In this document: positions 29,591-37,289 of the stretch, piece after piece
Layout of the letters: the number at the start of each line of letters is the position of its first letter
Position numbering within the stretch: the stretch's first letter is position 1
Assembly: GCA_945833805.1 (NCBI GenBank)
Contig: CAMAGG010000004.1
Span: 1 to 37,465 of the forward strand
Direction of reading: 5' to 3'
From: an uncultured Clostridia bacterium
GTDB lineage: Bacteria; Bacillota; Clostridia; Oscillospirales; Ruminococcaceae
Length of the DNA stretch: 37,465 nt
Notes under the pieces: model-generated
Database searches by the model: none
What the model was told of the DNA's origin: nothing
What the model saw: the letters and a program-made list of their open reading frames with translations, nothing else
Program-made: the position numbers and the translations under genes

Positions 29591-29973
29591 ATCTCCACCA
29601 CCCTGATTCCATACCTTTCGAGCATAAGCTTACGCTTGATCTTATACGCTTCGGTCCTTACGCCCTTTACATCCTCTACAACAAGTTTGCCGTCTTTATC
29701 AAGATAATAAAAATCAGCTATGTAGCAGCACTCACGCTCCAGCAGTTTCCCCTTTTTAAAGCAGCCTTTGTTCCTGCCCGACTTGTAGATCTCCATCGTA
29801 AATTCCCTTTGCTCAGGAATGAGGACGAATTTTTTCTGAAGCTCAAGCCCGCTTATCTCTCCTGCCTTTTCCATAAGCTTCAGCTCACAGTACCGTCTGG
29901 CTTCTTTCCTGCTGTCAAAAGTAATGCTGTCAATCACAGTCTTTTTGTTCCTGTACTTGTTCAGATTTATCAC
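29587..29973 (-). CDS. DUF1064 protein, predicted PD-(D/E)XK nuclease fold
   Basis: 128 aa. NKYRNKKTVIDSITFDSRKE with EARRYCELKLM at the N-terminus, then YIADFYYLDKDGKLVVEDVK gives the D...ExK arrangement of PD-(D/E)XK enzymes. DUF1064 is usual among phage recombination/replication genes, as here. Confidence 0.88.
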   Translation of the reverse strand: MINLNKYRNKKTVIDSITFDSRKEARRYCELKLMEKAGEISGLELQKKFVLIPEQREFTMEIYKSGRNKGCFKKGKLLERECCYIADFYYLDKDGKLVVEDVKGVRTEAYKIKRKLMLERYGIRVVEI

Positions 29974-30139
29974 CCCCTATAAGCTTTCCTGCGAAACATC
30001 CTCTTTTAAATTCTTTGCAGATGTACTCATTATCCCCTGCGCTGCATGTCTTGTACATCCCGTTAAATCCATACTCGCACTCATGACAGGCTACGCGCAG
30101 CCGCATAGCACCGTTTACTTTCTCATACCTGCTGTCCAT
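29930..30139 (-). CDS. Small Cys-rich protein
   Basis: 69 aa from ATG at 30139 (GAGGAG upstream). ACHECEYGFNGMYKTC and YICKEFKRGC suggest a zinc-binding knuckle. It overlaps the DUF1064 gene by 44 bp, which is unusual in this otherwise tightly abutting series, so its 3' extent is less certain. Confidence 0.6.
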   Translation of the reverse strand: MDSRYEKVNGAMRLRVACHECEYGFNGMYKTCSAGDNEYICKEFKRGCFAGKLIGGDKSEQVQEQKDCD

Positions 30140-30143
30140 AGTT

Positions 30144-30980
30144 TTACTCCTCAAATGTATTTACAAGCTCTTTGTATTCTTCAAGATCAAAGCTTGTCTC
30201 TTTCCTTTCAGACTTGCAAGCCCCGTCTTCGGTTATCCATTTACGGATGATGGCGTTGCAGTCTGTATAAGTCCTGCTGTGTTTATATGCGTATACATCA
30301 GCCCTCCGGATATACTCTCTCACAGTAACTTCTCCGAAATCTGACACAAGACTGTTGTAATCGTTTTCACTCAGCAAAACTTTGCCATGATCACCAAATT
30401 GTTTTTCGGGGGAATGAGGGGACGGCGCAGCCGTTTCCCCTTCTTTCCTTTCCTTTACTTTACTTTTCTTTACTTTACTTTCCTTTGTGGAGTTTTTCCT
30501 GTAAAAACTCGGGTTTTTCCTGTAAAAACTGCCGTTTTTCCTGTTGAAATCCGAAAAAGGGCGCACTTTAATAAAGCTCAGGGTTTCTTCTTTTTCTAAA
30601 ACCCAGAACTCTGCAGTTACATAGATATCACGTCTGGAATTTGCTTTCGCTTCCTGATATCGTCTCTGGACAGATTCCGCAGTCAGTACCTTGACCGACT
30701 CAGCAAGTTTGATTTCTGTTATCAGTGACCGACTGAGCAAGTAGCCTACTATCTGCTTTGTGCTATTTTCTGATATATTCAGCTCATCTGAAATATCAAG
30801 TATAAAATCCTCGTCATACTCGACGCAGTACCCTTTACGGTACATTTCACAAATAATGTAAATATACACTGTAACGCCGTCATTTCCGTATCTGGCACGA
30901 AGGCGTTTGATTTTTTTGTTGGAGAAAAAATCCACGTCAAAAGGAAAGTAGTCAAGCCCGTTTTTAATAGGTCTTGCCAT
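30144..30980 (-). CDS. Replication initiator-like protein (DUF4373/Lin1244-Lin1753)
   Basis: 278 aa. N-terminus GLDYFPFDVDFFSNKKIKRL and GNDGVTVYIYIICEMYRKGY is the Lin1244/Lin1753-type winged-helix domain of phage replication proteins. A central basic low-complexity linker (ESKVKKSKVKERK) lies after three 7-residue repeats (RKNGSFY, RKNPSFY, RKNSTKE). The C-terminal domain (VTVREYIRRADVY, DCNAIIRKWI) is DnaD-like. It lies next to SSB. Confidence 0.88.
   Translation of the reverse strand: MARPIKNGLDYFPFDVDFFSNKKIKRLRARYGNDGVTVYIYIICEMYRKGYCVEYDEDFILDISDELNISENSTKQIVGYLLSRSLITEIKLAESVKVLTAESVQRRYQEAKANSRRDIYVTAEFWVLEKEETLSFIKVRPFSDFNRKNGSFYRKNPSFYRKNSTKESKVKKSKVKERKEGETAAPSPHSPEKQFGDHGKVLLSENDYNSLVSDFGEVTVREYIRRADVYAYKHSRTYTDCNAIIRKWITEDGACKSERKETSFDLEEYKELVNTFEE
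30492..30550. repeat. Iteron-like repeats inside the initiator gene (possible ori)
   Basis: GTTTTTCCTGTAAAAACT occurs at 30492-30509 and 30513-30530 with a diverged third copy at 30534-30550. The period is 21 bp (two helical turns). Each unit is itself a GTTTTT...AAAAAC inverted repeat. A pyrimidine-rich, AT-rich run (30449-30489) lies beside it. The geometry matches lambda-type origins located within the initiator gene. Confidence 0.5.
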
Positions 30981-30991
30981 AACTCCTCCTG

Positions 30992-31477
30992 TCAGAACGG
31001 AACTTTTCCGTCGCTCAATATCTCCTCAAACTCACCTATATCACCTATATCACCTATGGCAACATTTTCGTTTACCTCATCGGGTTTCTCGACCGATTTC
31101 GGAGCCCCGGCGTAGGTGTAACTTGTTGTTGCCGCAGCAACATTCCCCGAATCAGCCGACTTCGGTACAAATCCAACGTTATCAGCTAAAACATCCATGC
31201 TGTAGTGCTTGACACCGTTTTTGTCGGTGTAGTTGTTGTTGCGAAGGCTGCCGGCTACGGTGATCGGAGTACCTTTTGAAAAATATCTGCTGACAAATTC
31301 GGCAGTTGCCCTCCACGCCGTAACGTTTATGAAGTCAGCTTCCTGCTCCTTATCTTTCTGATATGGTCGGTTCACAGCCACGCAGAATCTGCAGCAGCTT
31401 ATGCCCGAAGTCGTTGTTTTCAGTTCAGGGTCGGCGGTAAGCCGCCCTGTGATACTGACTAAGTTATGTACATTCAT
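30992..31477 (-). CDS. ssb: Single-stranded DNA-binding protein
   Basis: 161 aa from ATG at 31477, with AAAGGAAAAGGA upstream. OB fold with VSITGRLTADPELKTT, CRFCVAVNRPY, DFINVTAWRATAEFVSRYF and FSKGTPITVAGSLR. Flexible linker, an IGDIGDIGEFEE repeat (9-bp DNA repeats at about 31032-31058), and a C-terminal tip ending DGKVPF, a less acidic version of the usual DDDIPF partner-binding tail. Confidence 0.95.
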   Translation of the reverse strand: MNVHNLVSITGRLTADPELKTTTSGISCCRFCVAVNRPYQKDKEQEADFINVTAWRATAEFVSRYFSKGTPITVAGSLRNNNYTDKNGVKHYSMDVLADNVGFVPKSADSGNVAAATTSYTYAGAPKSVEKPDEVNENVAIGDIGDIGEFEEILSDGKVPF

Positions 31478-31664
31478 TCCTTTTCCTTTCAATCATTTTC
31501 ATGATTACTCTTTCAAATTCAAACCGTTCGCTGTCCGACAAAATAATCGCGCCTATCTTCTTTTTGTACGCATCATAGAGCGGCTTGATTTTCGGATGGT
31601 TAATGCTTATCTTGTATCCATATTTATTATGCGGCGCGAAGAAAGAACTGTTATCATTCTCCAT
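31464..31664 (-). CDS. Hypothetical small phage protein
   Basis: 66 aa, N-terminal NKYGYKISINHPKIKPLYDA and a C-terminal basic helix (SDSERFEFERVIMKMIERK). It overlaps ssb by 14 bp and starts 3 bp after the nuclease stop. The I-x-HPKIKPLY...SDxERxxFE pattern recurs in phage early genes, but I know no function. Confidence 0.75.
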   Translation of the reverse strand: MENDNSSFFAPHNKYGYKISINHPKIKPLYDAYKKKIGAIILSDSERFEFERVIMKMIERKRNECT

Positions 31665-31667
31665 AGC

Positions 31668-32189
31668 TTATTTCCTTGGAGCAGTAAGCTTTTTGTAGTT
31701 GTGATAATACCAGAAGAATATTTCAACAATTTTAACAGCGGTTTTTGTTATATCCGGCACAAATTCAACGCTGAAATCGTATCTGTTTCCGCACTTCCAC
31801 GCCTGGAGCGTACCGTAACAGGTTTCCCCGATATTTTTGACCTTCCTGTCATTACCCATGTCATTTCCCGAAAGAGTAAACAATTTCAGATCGTTCCAGT
31901 CCTGAACATTTTCTATGAGAAATGTCAGCTGATTTGCATTTTTAGAAGCTGTGTCCAGCTCCTTTTCGATCCGTTCGCGGTCGGCGGAAACATTGCAGTA
32001 TATCTCATTAACATTAGCCTTACGCTCTACAACGCAGATTCCGCTGAAATCCTTCCCGTCTATCTGAAAGCTATAATCTCCGTAATCCAGCTTTCTCGAT
32101 TCGTGCATAATTCCCATTTTATCAAGTGCAGTTACAATGTGTTCATTTTTCTGCTCTCTTGTGTCTATGATGATATTGACTTTTTTCAT
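31668..32189 (-). CDS. ERCC4-type nuclease
   Basis: 173 aa from ATG at 32189. VNIIIDTREQKNEHIVTALD, YGDYSF and VVERKANVNEI provide the GDxnERKxxxD core of XPF/ERCC4 nucleases, which cut branched or flap DNA. It is likely a recombination or Holliday-junction processing enzyme together with RecT and the exonuclease upstream. Confidence 0.88.
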   Translation of the reverse strand: MKKVNIIIDTREQKNEHIVTALDKMGIMHESRKLDYGDYSFQIDGKDFSGICVVERKANVNEIYCNVSADRERIEKELDTASKNANQLTFLIENVQDWNDLKLFTLSGNDMGNDRKVKNIGETCYGTLQAWKCGNRYDFSVEFVPDITKTAVKIVEIFFWYYHNYKKLTAPRK

Positions 32190-32211
32190 AAAGTCTTTTT
32201 TCTCAGAAACA

Positions 32212-32994
32212 CTACTCAACTTCGTACACCTCGCATTCTTCAAGGAAGTTCACAGGAGCATTCAGAACTTTAGTGTGTCTGCACCACGCACACTTTTCAC
32301 ACCTCTGTGGAGTAATTTCCCCGTTCTTGATTTTCTGAAATCTTGGTGCAAGGCTTTTAACCTCGCTTAAAGCATCATCAAGCACATTATCAGGTATCCA
32401 GTAAAGCTGCATATCCGGCTCAGGCTTTTCCTTGGTAAGAGCGGAAATGTAAAAAGGCAGTGTATTTTCTGTGTTCTGACGGACTATTTCACGGTATATT
32501 GCGCCCTGAATATCATAGCCCCAGTAGGTTATAAAATGTTCTCTTCTGCGCTCTTCTTCGTTCCACACACTGGCAAAATCCTTCATGCATTTAAGATCAA
32601 CTATACAGGTCGGATGATAGCTGTCAACTTTAATTTTAAAAGGCACCCCCGCAATTTCCCCTGTAAAGATTTTCTGTTTTTCGCCGCTCATATACTTCAT
32701 GAACATTTTATCCCGTTCAGCTCTCTGTATCATGTACTCGGCATGCTGATACTGGCTTTTCAGTTCGCCTTTTCTCGTAAATAATTCAGGGTGCTGTACT
32801 TTGAATATATTAAGCGTACCCTCAAAATGAGCGTCTACGAAAGAACCGATAAGGAGAGCGTCAGATAGCGGTCTGACGTATTCTCCTTTGATCTCAGCAA
32901 GAGCAGCGGCTTCACATTTCTGAAAAGCCTTGAACTGGGAAGAGCCCATATATTTCATGTTGTTTTCATAGGAAAAGTAATTCTGCTGATTCAT
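32212..32994 (-). CDS. PD-(D/E)XK exonuclease (DUF3799/RecE-like)
   Basis: 260 aa. MGSSQFKAFQKCEAAALAEI, LIGSFVDAHFEG and the catalytic KIKVDSYHP...IVDLKCMKDF (D, D-x-K) with YDIQGAIYREIV follow the pattern of lambda Exo/RecB-like phage exonucleases. CEKCAWCRHTK near the C-terminus suggests an iron-sulfur or zinc site. It overlaps RecT by 4 bp (ATGA), making an Exo/annealase pair. Confidence 0.9.
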   Translation of the reverse strand: MNQQNYFSYENNMKYMGSSQFKAFQKCEAAALAEIKGEYVRPLSDALLIGSFVDAHFEGTLNIFKVQHPELFTRKGELKSQYQHAEYMIQRAERDKMFMKYMSGEKQKIFTGEIAGVPFKIKVDSYHPTCIVDLKCMKDFASVWNEEERRREHFITYWGYDIQGAIYREIVRQNTENTLPFYISALTKEKPEPDMQLYWIPDNVLDDALSEVKSLAPRFQKIKNGEITPQRCEKCAWCRHTKVLNAPVNFLEECEVYEVE

Positions 32995-33602
32995 GTTGTT
33001 CCTCCCAGAGGATCGGGAGCTTTTTCAACTTTGATTACAGAATCTTCAACTTCTCCCTCTGACGATACACCCATTAAAACTTCCGGGCAATATATTCTTG
33101 CAAAAAAAGCAGCCGCACGGTATGCAAGCATTTGTTCAGGCATACTTTTCCACTTTGGATTACTTAGCCAACCCTCAGCTTTTGCCATTGCCATAGTAAT
33201 TTCTGTGCCCTCTATTGTACAGCCGTCCTTGGTAACAGCTCTTATGTAGCAGCCTCTTGTATCTGTTCCCTTTGTTCCGGTATAAACAGGTGATACGTCA
33301 GAAAACTTTGCTCTGATAAAGCTCATACAGGCTTGTCCGCTCCATGACGGCTTCCCTTTTACCACATACAGTGACTGCATAACCATCATAGGGGATACTC
33401 CCATTCTGTTAGCCATATCAATTGCTATTACGCAGTCCTCTGGTTTGTTCTGATACTGCTGCGGTATCAATGTAGATTTGGACAATACATTAGCAAGTTT
33501 ATAGCACTCTCTGAAGTTTTCCACAAAACTATTCTGCATATTTTGTGGCATTTCTATTTCTGTCTGTACTGTTTTTTCAACAGGTAAATTATTATCAGCC
33601 AT
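32991..33602 (-). CDS. recT: RecT-family single-strand annealing protein
   Basis: 203 aa from ATG at 33602; ATG at 33614 also possible. The region LANVLSKSTLIPQQYQNKP, CVIAIDMANRMGVSPMMVMQ and SWSGQACMSFIRA is diagnostic of RecT/Redbeta annealases. Short for RecT (usually 250-300 aa) but not visibly broken. Confidence 0.9.
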   Translation of the reverse strand: MADNNLPVEKTVQTEIEMPQNMQNSFVENFRECYKLANVLSKSTLIPQQYQNKPEDCVIAIDMANRMGVSPMMVMQSLYVVKGKPSWSGQACMSFIRAKFSDVSPVYTGTKGTDTRGCYIRAVTKDGCTIEGTEITMAMAKAEGWLSNPKWKSMPEQMLAYRAAAFFARIYCPEVLMGVSSEGEVEDSVIKVEKAPDPLGGTT

Positions 33603-33623
33603 AATGCTTTTCATTCCTTTCCG

Positions 33624-33827
33624 TTAATCATTAACTATCTCCCAGAAAATATATCCGTTGCAGTCATCTTTTGACGCAGCTTCAATTACAGCGAGACCCT
33701 CACCCAAAGGTAAACGATTTAAAACACGCGCTCCCCCACCGGGACAGAGCTTATCCAGAAAGTACACCTTATTCCCCGCCCGAATTTCATCTGTCACCTG
33801 AAAGTGGTAGATATCTTTTATTTTCAT
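33624..33827 (-). CDS. Hypothetical small protein
   Basis: 67 aa from ATG at 33827, preceded by AAAGGAG. A small beta protein: IYHFQVTDEIRAGNKVYFLD, LPLGEGLAVIEAAS and a C-terminal NGYIFWEIVND. The start codon overlaps the upstream TAA by one base. No family recognised. Confidence 0.75.
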   Translation of the reverse strand: MKIKDIYHFQVTDEIRAGNKVYFLDKLCPGGGARVLNRLPLGEGLAVIEAASKDDCNGYIFWEIVND

Positions 33828-34102
33828 TAGTTTTGCTCCTTTCTGCCCTGCATACACTCCCCGTGAATAATCTTCGCCGCCTTATTCCAGGTAAGCTCGG
33901 CAACATCTTTTCCTCTGACAACCCTCACGCCTTTACGGTTTCCGAAAACAGTAAAATCATCGCAGCCTTTTCCTCCACAATGCTTCCCGTGGTTTTCGGC
34001 AAGAATTTTCCCCAGATCCCCGTAAGATACCCTGGAAGCCAGTTCCTTTTCCTCGTCCGTTATGTACCACAGCAATGCTTGCTTTATGTATTCTTCATTC
34101 AT
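33827..34102 (-). CDS. Hypothetical small protein
   Basis: 91 aa from ATG at 34102 (GAGGAG upstream). Helical first half, then a second half with HCGGKGCDDFTVFGNRKGVR and VVRGKDVAELTWNKAAK. The cluster of His/Cys may be metal-binding. No family recognised. Confidence 0.72.
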   Translation of the reverse strand: MNEEYIKQALLWYITDEEKELASRVSYGDLGKILAENHGKHCGGKGCDDFTVFGNRKGVRVVRGKDVAELTWNKAAKIIHGECMQGRKEQN

Positions 34103-34113
34103 TATTTTTCTCC

Positions 34114-34227
34114 TCAATCCTCAAACGCTCCGTAAATTTTGATATAACAGAGCAGATGATAAATAAAATTTATCCCCTTGCAGTAGTCCCCCGTGATGGG
34201 CTTACCGCAGTGTTTGCAAATTTTCAT
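34114..34227 (-). CDS. Very small Cys-rich protein
   Basis: 37 aa beginning MKICKHCGKPITGDYCKG, a half zinc ribbon. The ATG overlaps the stop of the upstream 37-codon gene (ATGA) and AAGGAGGGG lies 4-12 nt upstream, strong support for a short ORF. Its C-terminus is hydrophobic (FIYHLLCYIKIYG). Confidence 0.62.
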   Translation of the reverse strand: MKICKHCGKPITGDYCKGINFIYHLLCYIKIYGAFED

Positions 34228-34337
34228 GCCTTCCCCTCCTTAACATATTCCCTGCACGGATACTCCCTTGACCGTTCTGGGCAGTAGTACCTGTTCTGGC
34301 AGTTCTGACACGATGGAAAATTATTTTCTTTATCCAT
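34224..34337 (-). CDS. Very small zinc-knuckle protein
   Basis: 37 aa with four cysteines (SCQNCQNRYYCPE, then EYPCREY). It begins right at the methyltransferase stop and overlaps the next 37-codon gene (ATGA). Short Cys-rich proteins of this type are typical of phage early regions. Function unknown. Confidence 0.62.
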   Translation of the reverse strand: MDKENNFPSCQNCQNRYYCPERSREYPCREYVKEGKA

Positions 34338-34338
34338 A

Positions 34339-35253
34339 TCAATCACCATCAAACAACTCAAAAGATAGCTGTTCTCCTACAGTAATATCTTCTGTTACTG
34401 ATTCTCTTGCATTCATAACGTTTTTCACCATTTGCGTATAATAGCTTTCTTTTAGTTCGCAGGCAATTGCTCTTCTGCCGAGAGTATTTGCCACGTAGGG
34501 CACCGATCCGATCCCTCCAAATGGCTCGAGGACGATATCTCCCGGATTGCTCCAGAGTTCAATACACCTGCGTATTACTTCAAGCTGTAAAGGGCAGATA
34601 TGCCTTTCGTCTTTTTCTTCTCTTGCCGACTTTTTTTGAAGCGTGTCCGATTGTTTTATATCCATCCATACCGGCGAAGCGTATTCTTGCCACACATCAC
34701 AAGGGAAAGTCTCATCTGTATGTGTAATGCGCTCAGGATTTTCGCCCGGCTTACGCATAGTAACGATATAATCCGGAATGCCCTGCCTGTTCATGCTGCT
34801 GTCTTTTTTTATCTGTTTCCACAGCAGACCAAGAGCCTTTGTTCTTTGCATTTCAGTAACCGGGTTCTTCCAGATAGTCACTTTGCTGTGATAAATAAAT
34901 CCGCAATCCTCAAAAATCTGCCTGAGAATTGACGGGAAATCCTTAAGCCCGATCACTCCGTCACGCTCTTTCATTTTTGGCAAATCCATGCAATGGAAAG
35001 ATAAAAGTCTGCCCGGCATTGTTACACGATACAATTCCTTTGCAAGAAAAATAAAGTGTTCGTAGAATTCTTTGTCATCTTTGCAGTTGCCCATATCTCT
35101 GTCACTGTTTGAATATGTATACAGGCTGCTGAAGGGTGGAGAAAATAGGGTGTAGTGAATACTGTTATCCGGTATTCCCTTGACAATCTCGCAACTGTCT
35201 CCATTGTACAGTGCATATCTATCTGAAACACACTGATCAAGCACATTCGGCAT
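34339..35253 (-). CDS. Phage DNA methyltransferase (N4/N6, beta type)
   Basis: 304 aa. Catalytic motif IV SPPF (residues ~38-41, LFSPPFSSLYTYSNSDRD) precedes the SAM-binding motif I DIVLEPFGGIGSV (~245-257), the permuted beta order. SPPF/SPPY is more usual for N4-cytosine than N6-adenine enzymes. No cognate restriction gene is adjacent, so probably an orphan enzyme for self-protection or regulation. Overlaps the helicase by 17 bp. Confidence 0.9.
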   Translation of the reverse strand: MPNVLDQCVSDRYALYNGDSCEIVKGIPDNSIHYTLFSPPFSSLYTYSNSDRDMGNCKDDKEFYEHFIFLAKELYRVTMPGRLLSFHCMDLPKMKERDGVIGLKDFPSILRQIFEDCGFIYHSKVTIWKNPVTEMQRTKALGLLWKQIKKDSSMNRQGIPDYIVTMRKPGENPERITHTDETFPCDVWQEYASPVWMDIKQSDTLQKKSAREEKDERHICPLQLEVIRRCIELWSNPGDIVLEPFGGIGSVPYVANTLGRRAIACELKESYYTQMVKNVMNARESVTEDITVGEQLSFELFDGD

Positions 35254-36619
35254 TTTTAAATTCCTCCCATGTCGGTAATTTCATCAAATATTCGGGGGTG
35301 TATGGCGTGGTAATTCTGCAAGTTGATTTCAGTTCTCTTGCAGTAATATCTCTTGTTAGCGATACAAGCTCCTTTTTGAATTTTTCATTGTCAGCTTGCT
35401 TTCTTTCAATGTTCTGCTTCACTGCGCCTTCTTTTGACGAAATAATTATGTAAGCGTTCACTTTATAATTCTGCCCGAATCTCCAGCAGCGTCTGACAGA
35501 CTGATAATAAGCCTCAAAGCTATCAGAAAGCCCTACAAAAATCATGTTGTGGCAATTCTGCCAGTTCATGCCATATCCGGCTATTTTCGGCTTTGTGATA
35601 AGACATCTGAGTTTTCCGTTTGCAAAATCGGACATTGCCTTTATTTTATGGTCAGGTTTGTCAGAGCCCTGAACATTCACACTGCCGCCGATAAGCTTAT
35701 TAAGCATGTCAGCCTCACTGTTAAGGTCACACCATACAAGCCACTGTTCATCTGATCTATTTACCAGTCCGGCAGCAGCTTCACATCGTAATTCTATGCT
35801 GTTACGCCTTGCATTCCTGCGTTCTGTAAGCGTTAATATCTCATTTGATATTGCATTACCGTCCACAATGATCTGGCTTACTTCAAGCTCTGGCAGTGTA
35901 TAATCAACACTTGTATATCCCAGATTTGCGGGATTATCTACTACCGCGGACCAGCTTGCAAGCCACTTCCAGAACAGGTCCTGCGCGTGTCCCTTCAGCC
36001 TCCATTTGGAAGTCTGTCCTCCGTCGTGGACAAAGAACATTGAAAGCATTTCCGCCCTCGTCATAACCCCAAGAAACTCCGAATGATTGCCCAATTCCAT
36101 GTAATCGTTGGGGGCAGGAGTGGCAGTACACGCGAGCTTGAAGCTTGTATTCCGAAACATACTGATAATCTGATTTCTTATTTTTCCTGCGAAAGCTTTT
36201 AAGATGGAACTTTCATCAAGAACAACGGCTGTAAACTCATTTCCGCTGAATTTTTCAAGTTTTTCGTAGTTCGTAATATTCACCGCATCAGCCGTTACAT
36301 CAGACTGAGAACTGCAAATATTGACATTGACCCCGAATTTTAAGCCTTCTTCCTTTGTCTGCGACGCTACTGCAAGAGGAGCTATCACAATCACCTTTCC
36401 ATTGGTTCTCTTTCTTATTTGCTCTGCCCATTCAAGCTGCATGGCGGTTTTTCCGAGTCCGCAGTCAGCAAATATTGCAGCTCTGCCTTTTGCAAGTGCC
36501 CAGCGGACTATGTCTTTCTGAAAGTCAAAAAGCTTCGTATTAAGTTCGTCAGTATCTATACAAATTCCTTTGCTTTCGAATGTAAGCGCTTTACTATTTA
36601 TAAATTCTTTGTAATCCAA
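35237..36619 (-). CDS. SNF2/DEAD-like helicase
   Basis: 460 aa with a TTG start (36619) preceded by AAAGGAG. Motif I DCGLGKTAMQLEW, motif II VVLDESSILK (DESS), motif III TATPAPND, and motif VI QSVRRCWRFGQ are clear. It belongs to the SNF2-like phage helicases and would act in replication or recombination. It lies directly upstream of the methyltransferase. Confidence 0.92.
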   Translation of the reverse strand: MDYKEFINSKALTFESKGICIDTDELNTKLFDFQKDIVRWALAKGRAAIFADCGLGKTAMQLEWAEQIRKRTNGKVIVIAPLAVASQTKEEGLKFGVNVNICSSQSDVTADAVNITNYEKLEKFSGNEFTAVVLDESSILKAFAGKIRNQIISMFRNTSFKLACTATPAPNDYMELGNHSEFLGVMTRAEMLSMFFVHDGGQTSKWRLKGHAQDLFWKWLASWSAVVDNPANLGYTSVDYTLPELEVSQIIVDGNAISNEILTLTERRNARRNSIELRCEAAAGLVNRSDEQWLVWCDLNSEADMLNKLIGGSVNVQGSDKPDHKIKAMSDFANGKLRCLITKPKIAGYGMNWQNCHNMIFVGLSDSFEAYYQSVRRCWRFGQNYKVNAYIIISSKEGAVKQNIERKQADNEKFKKELVSLTRDITARELKSTCRITTPYTPEYLMKLPTWEEFKNAECA

Positions 36620-36639
36620 TATCTATACTCCTTTCCATA

Positions 36640-36801
36640 TCACCGTTCAAGAGGACATTTCCCCGGTTCGCCCCTCTTCGGGCATTCGGGGCAGTCCAGA
36701 AGGCACTGACCTTCCTCAGCCGCCGCCCGATAATACTCAAGTCTTCGACAGCCCTCGCAGTCCAGCTGACACTGAACATCCATGTCGCGGATACAAACCA
36801 C
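36640..36801 (-). CDS. Small Cys-rich protein (GTG start)
   Basis: 53 aa from GTG at 36801, with AAGGGGAGG 8 nt upstream; the in-frame ATG at 36783 has no ribosome site. Seven to eight cysteines in CQLDCEGC, CLLDCPEC and GKCP suggest zinc or iron-sulfur binding. Nothing else recognised. Confidence 0.6.
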   Translation of the reverse strand: MVCIRDMDVQCQLDCEGCRRLEYYRAAAEEGQCLLDCPECPKRGEPGKCPLER

Positions 36802-36851
36802 TTGACAAACCTCCCCTTATGTGATAAAATATCTTCGTAGTTTTTTAATGT

Positions 36852-36891
36852 GCTGTACGGGTTGCGTCGCTGCGCCTGTACAGCTTTTTTT
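36852..36891 (+). terminator. Terminator-like hairpin on the plus strand
   Basis: GCTGTAC (36852-36858) pairs with GTACAGC (36878-36884) plus two inner G-C pairs; seven T residues follow on the plus strand (36885-36891). All neighbouring genes are on the minus strand, so it would end an antisense transcript, or it is simply a hairpin between two early genes. Confidence 0.5.
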
Positions 36892-37081
36892 ACTTGACAT
36901 CAATGTTCTCCATCTGAGGAGTAACGCGCACACAACGGCACTTGCGACCCTTGTCCGCTTCCCTTTTGAGCTGGGACATCACCTCGTAAAAGTTGTCGAA
37001 CTGTTCCATCTTCTGAGCGTCCTTAAGGCTCATGTACTTCTTAGCGGTTGCTTTCACAGCAGCCAATATAATTTCATTCAT
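36890..37081 (-). CDS. Hypothetical small protein
   Basis: 63 aa, helical (AVKATAKKYMSLKDAQKMEQ) with a basic GRKCRCVRV segment and a C-terminal end in the AT-rich hairpin region. GGAGGAG precedes the ATG. It overlaps the upstream gene by 8 bp. Unknown function. Confidence 0.68.
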   Translation of the reverse strand: MNEIILAAVKATAKKYMSLKDAQKMEQFDNFYEVMSQLKREADKGRKCRCVRVTPQMENIDVK

Positions 37082-37289
37082 TCAAAGCTCCTCCTGTTTT
37101 CAAGTTGACTTCTGCTCTGTCCTTAGCCATTCTCCAAAGTCTGCTTATAAGCAGGCTAACCGGCTTTACTGTCCCGCCGCTGCGATATGTGCCGCGCCTG
37201 ATAATGTTTTCAAGCTCCATGCAGTCTTTGTAACTGCCGGATCGGATAACCTTACCGCCTCCACAGAATGTAAGTGTACACTGTTTCAT
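37074..37289 (-). CDS. Hypothetical small protein
   Basis: 71 aa. MKQCTLTFCGGGKVIRSGSY then MELENIIRRGTYRSGG; basic, no membrane segment. AGGAAGG lies before the ATG, whose first bases overlap the stop of the partial gene upstream. No family recognised. Confidence 0.65.
   Translation of the reverse strand: MKQCTLTFCGGGKVIRSGSYKDCMELENIIRRGTYRSGGTVKPVSLLISRLWRMAKDRAEVNLKTGGALNE

Noticed and set aside
30449-30550. CRISPR array
   Set aside because: Only three short units, 21-bp period with no spacers, inside a coding gene.
36897-36920. TTGACA-like promoter on the plus strand after 36891
   Set aside because: The motif lies inside a minus-strand gene and no good -10 or plus-strand gene follows.
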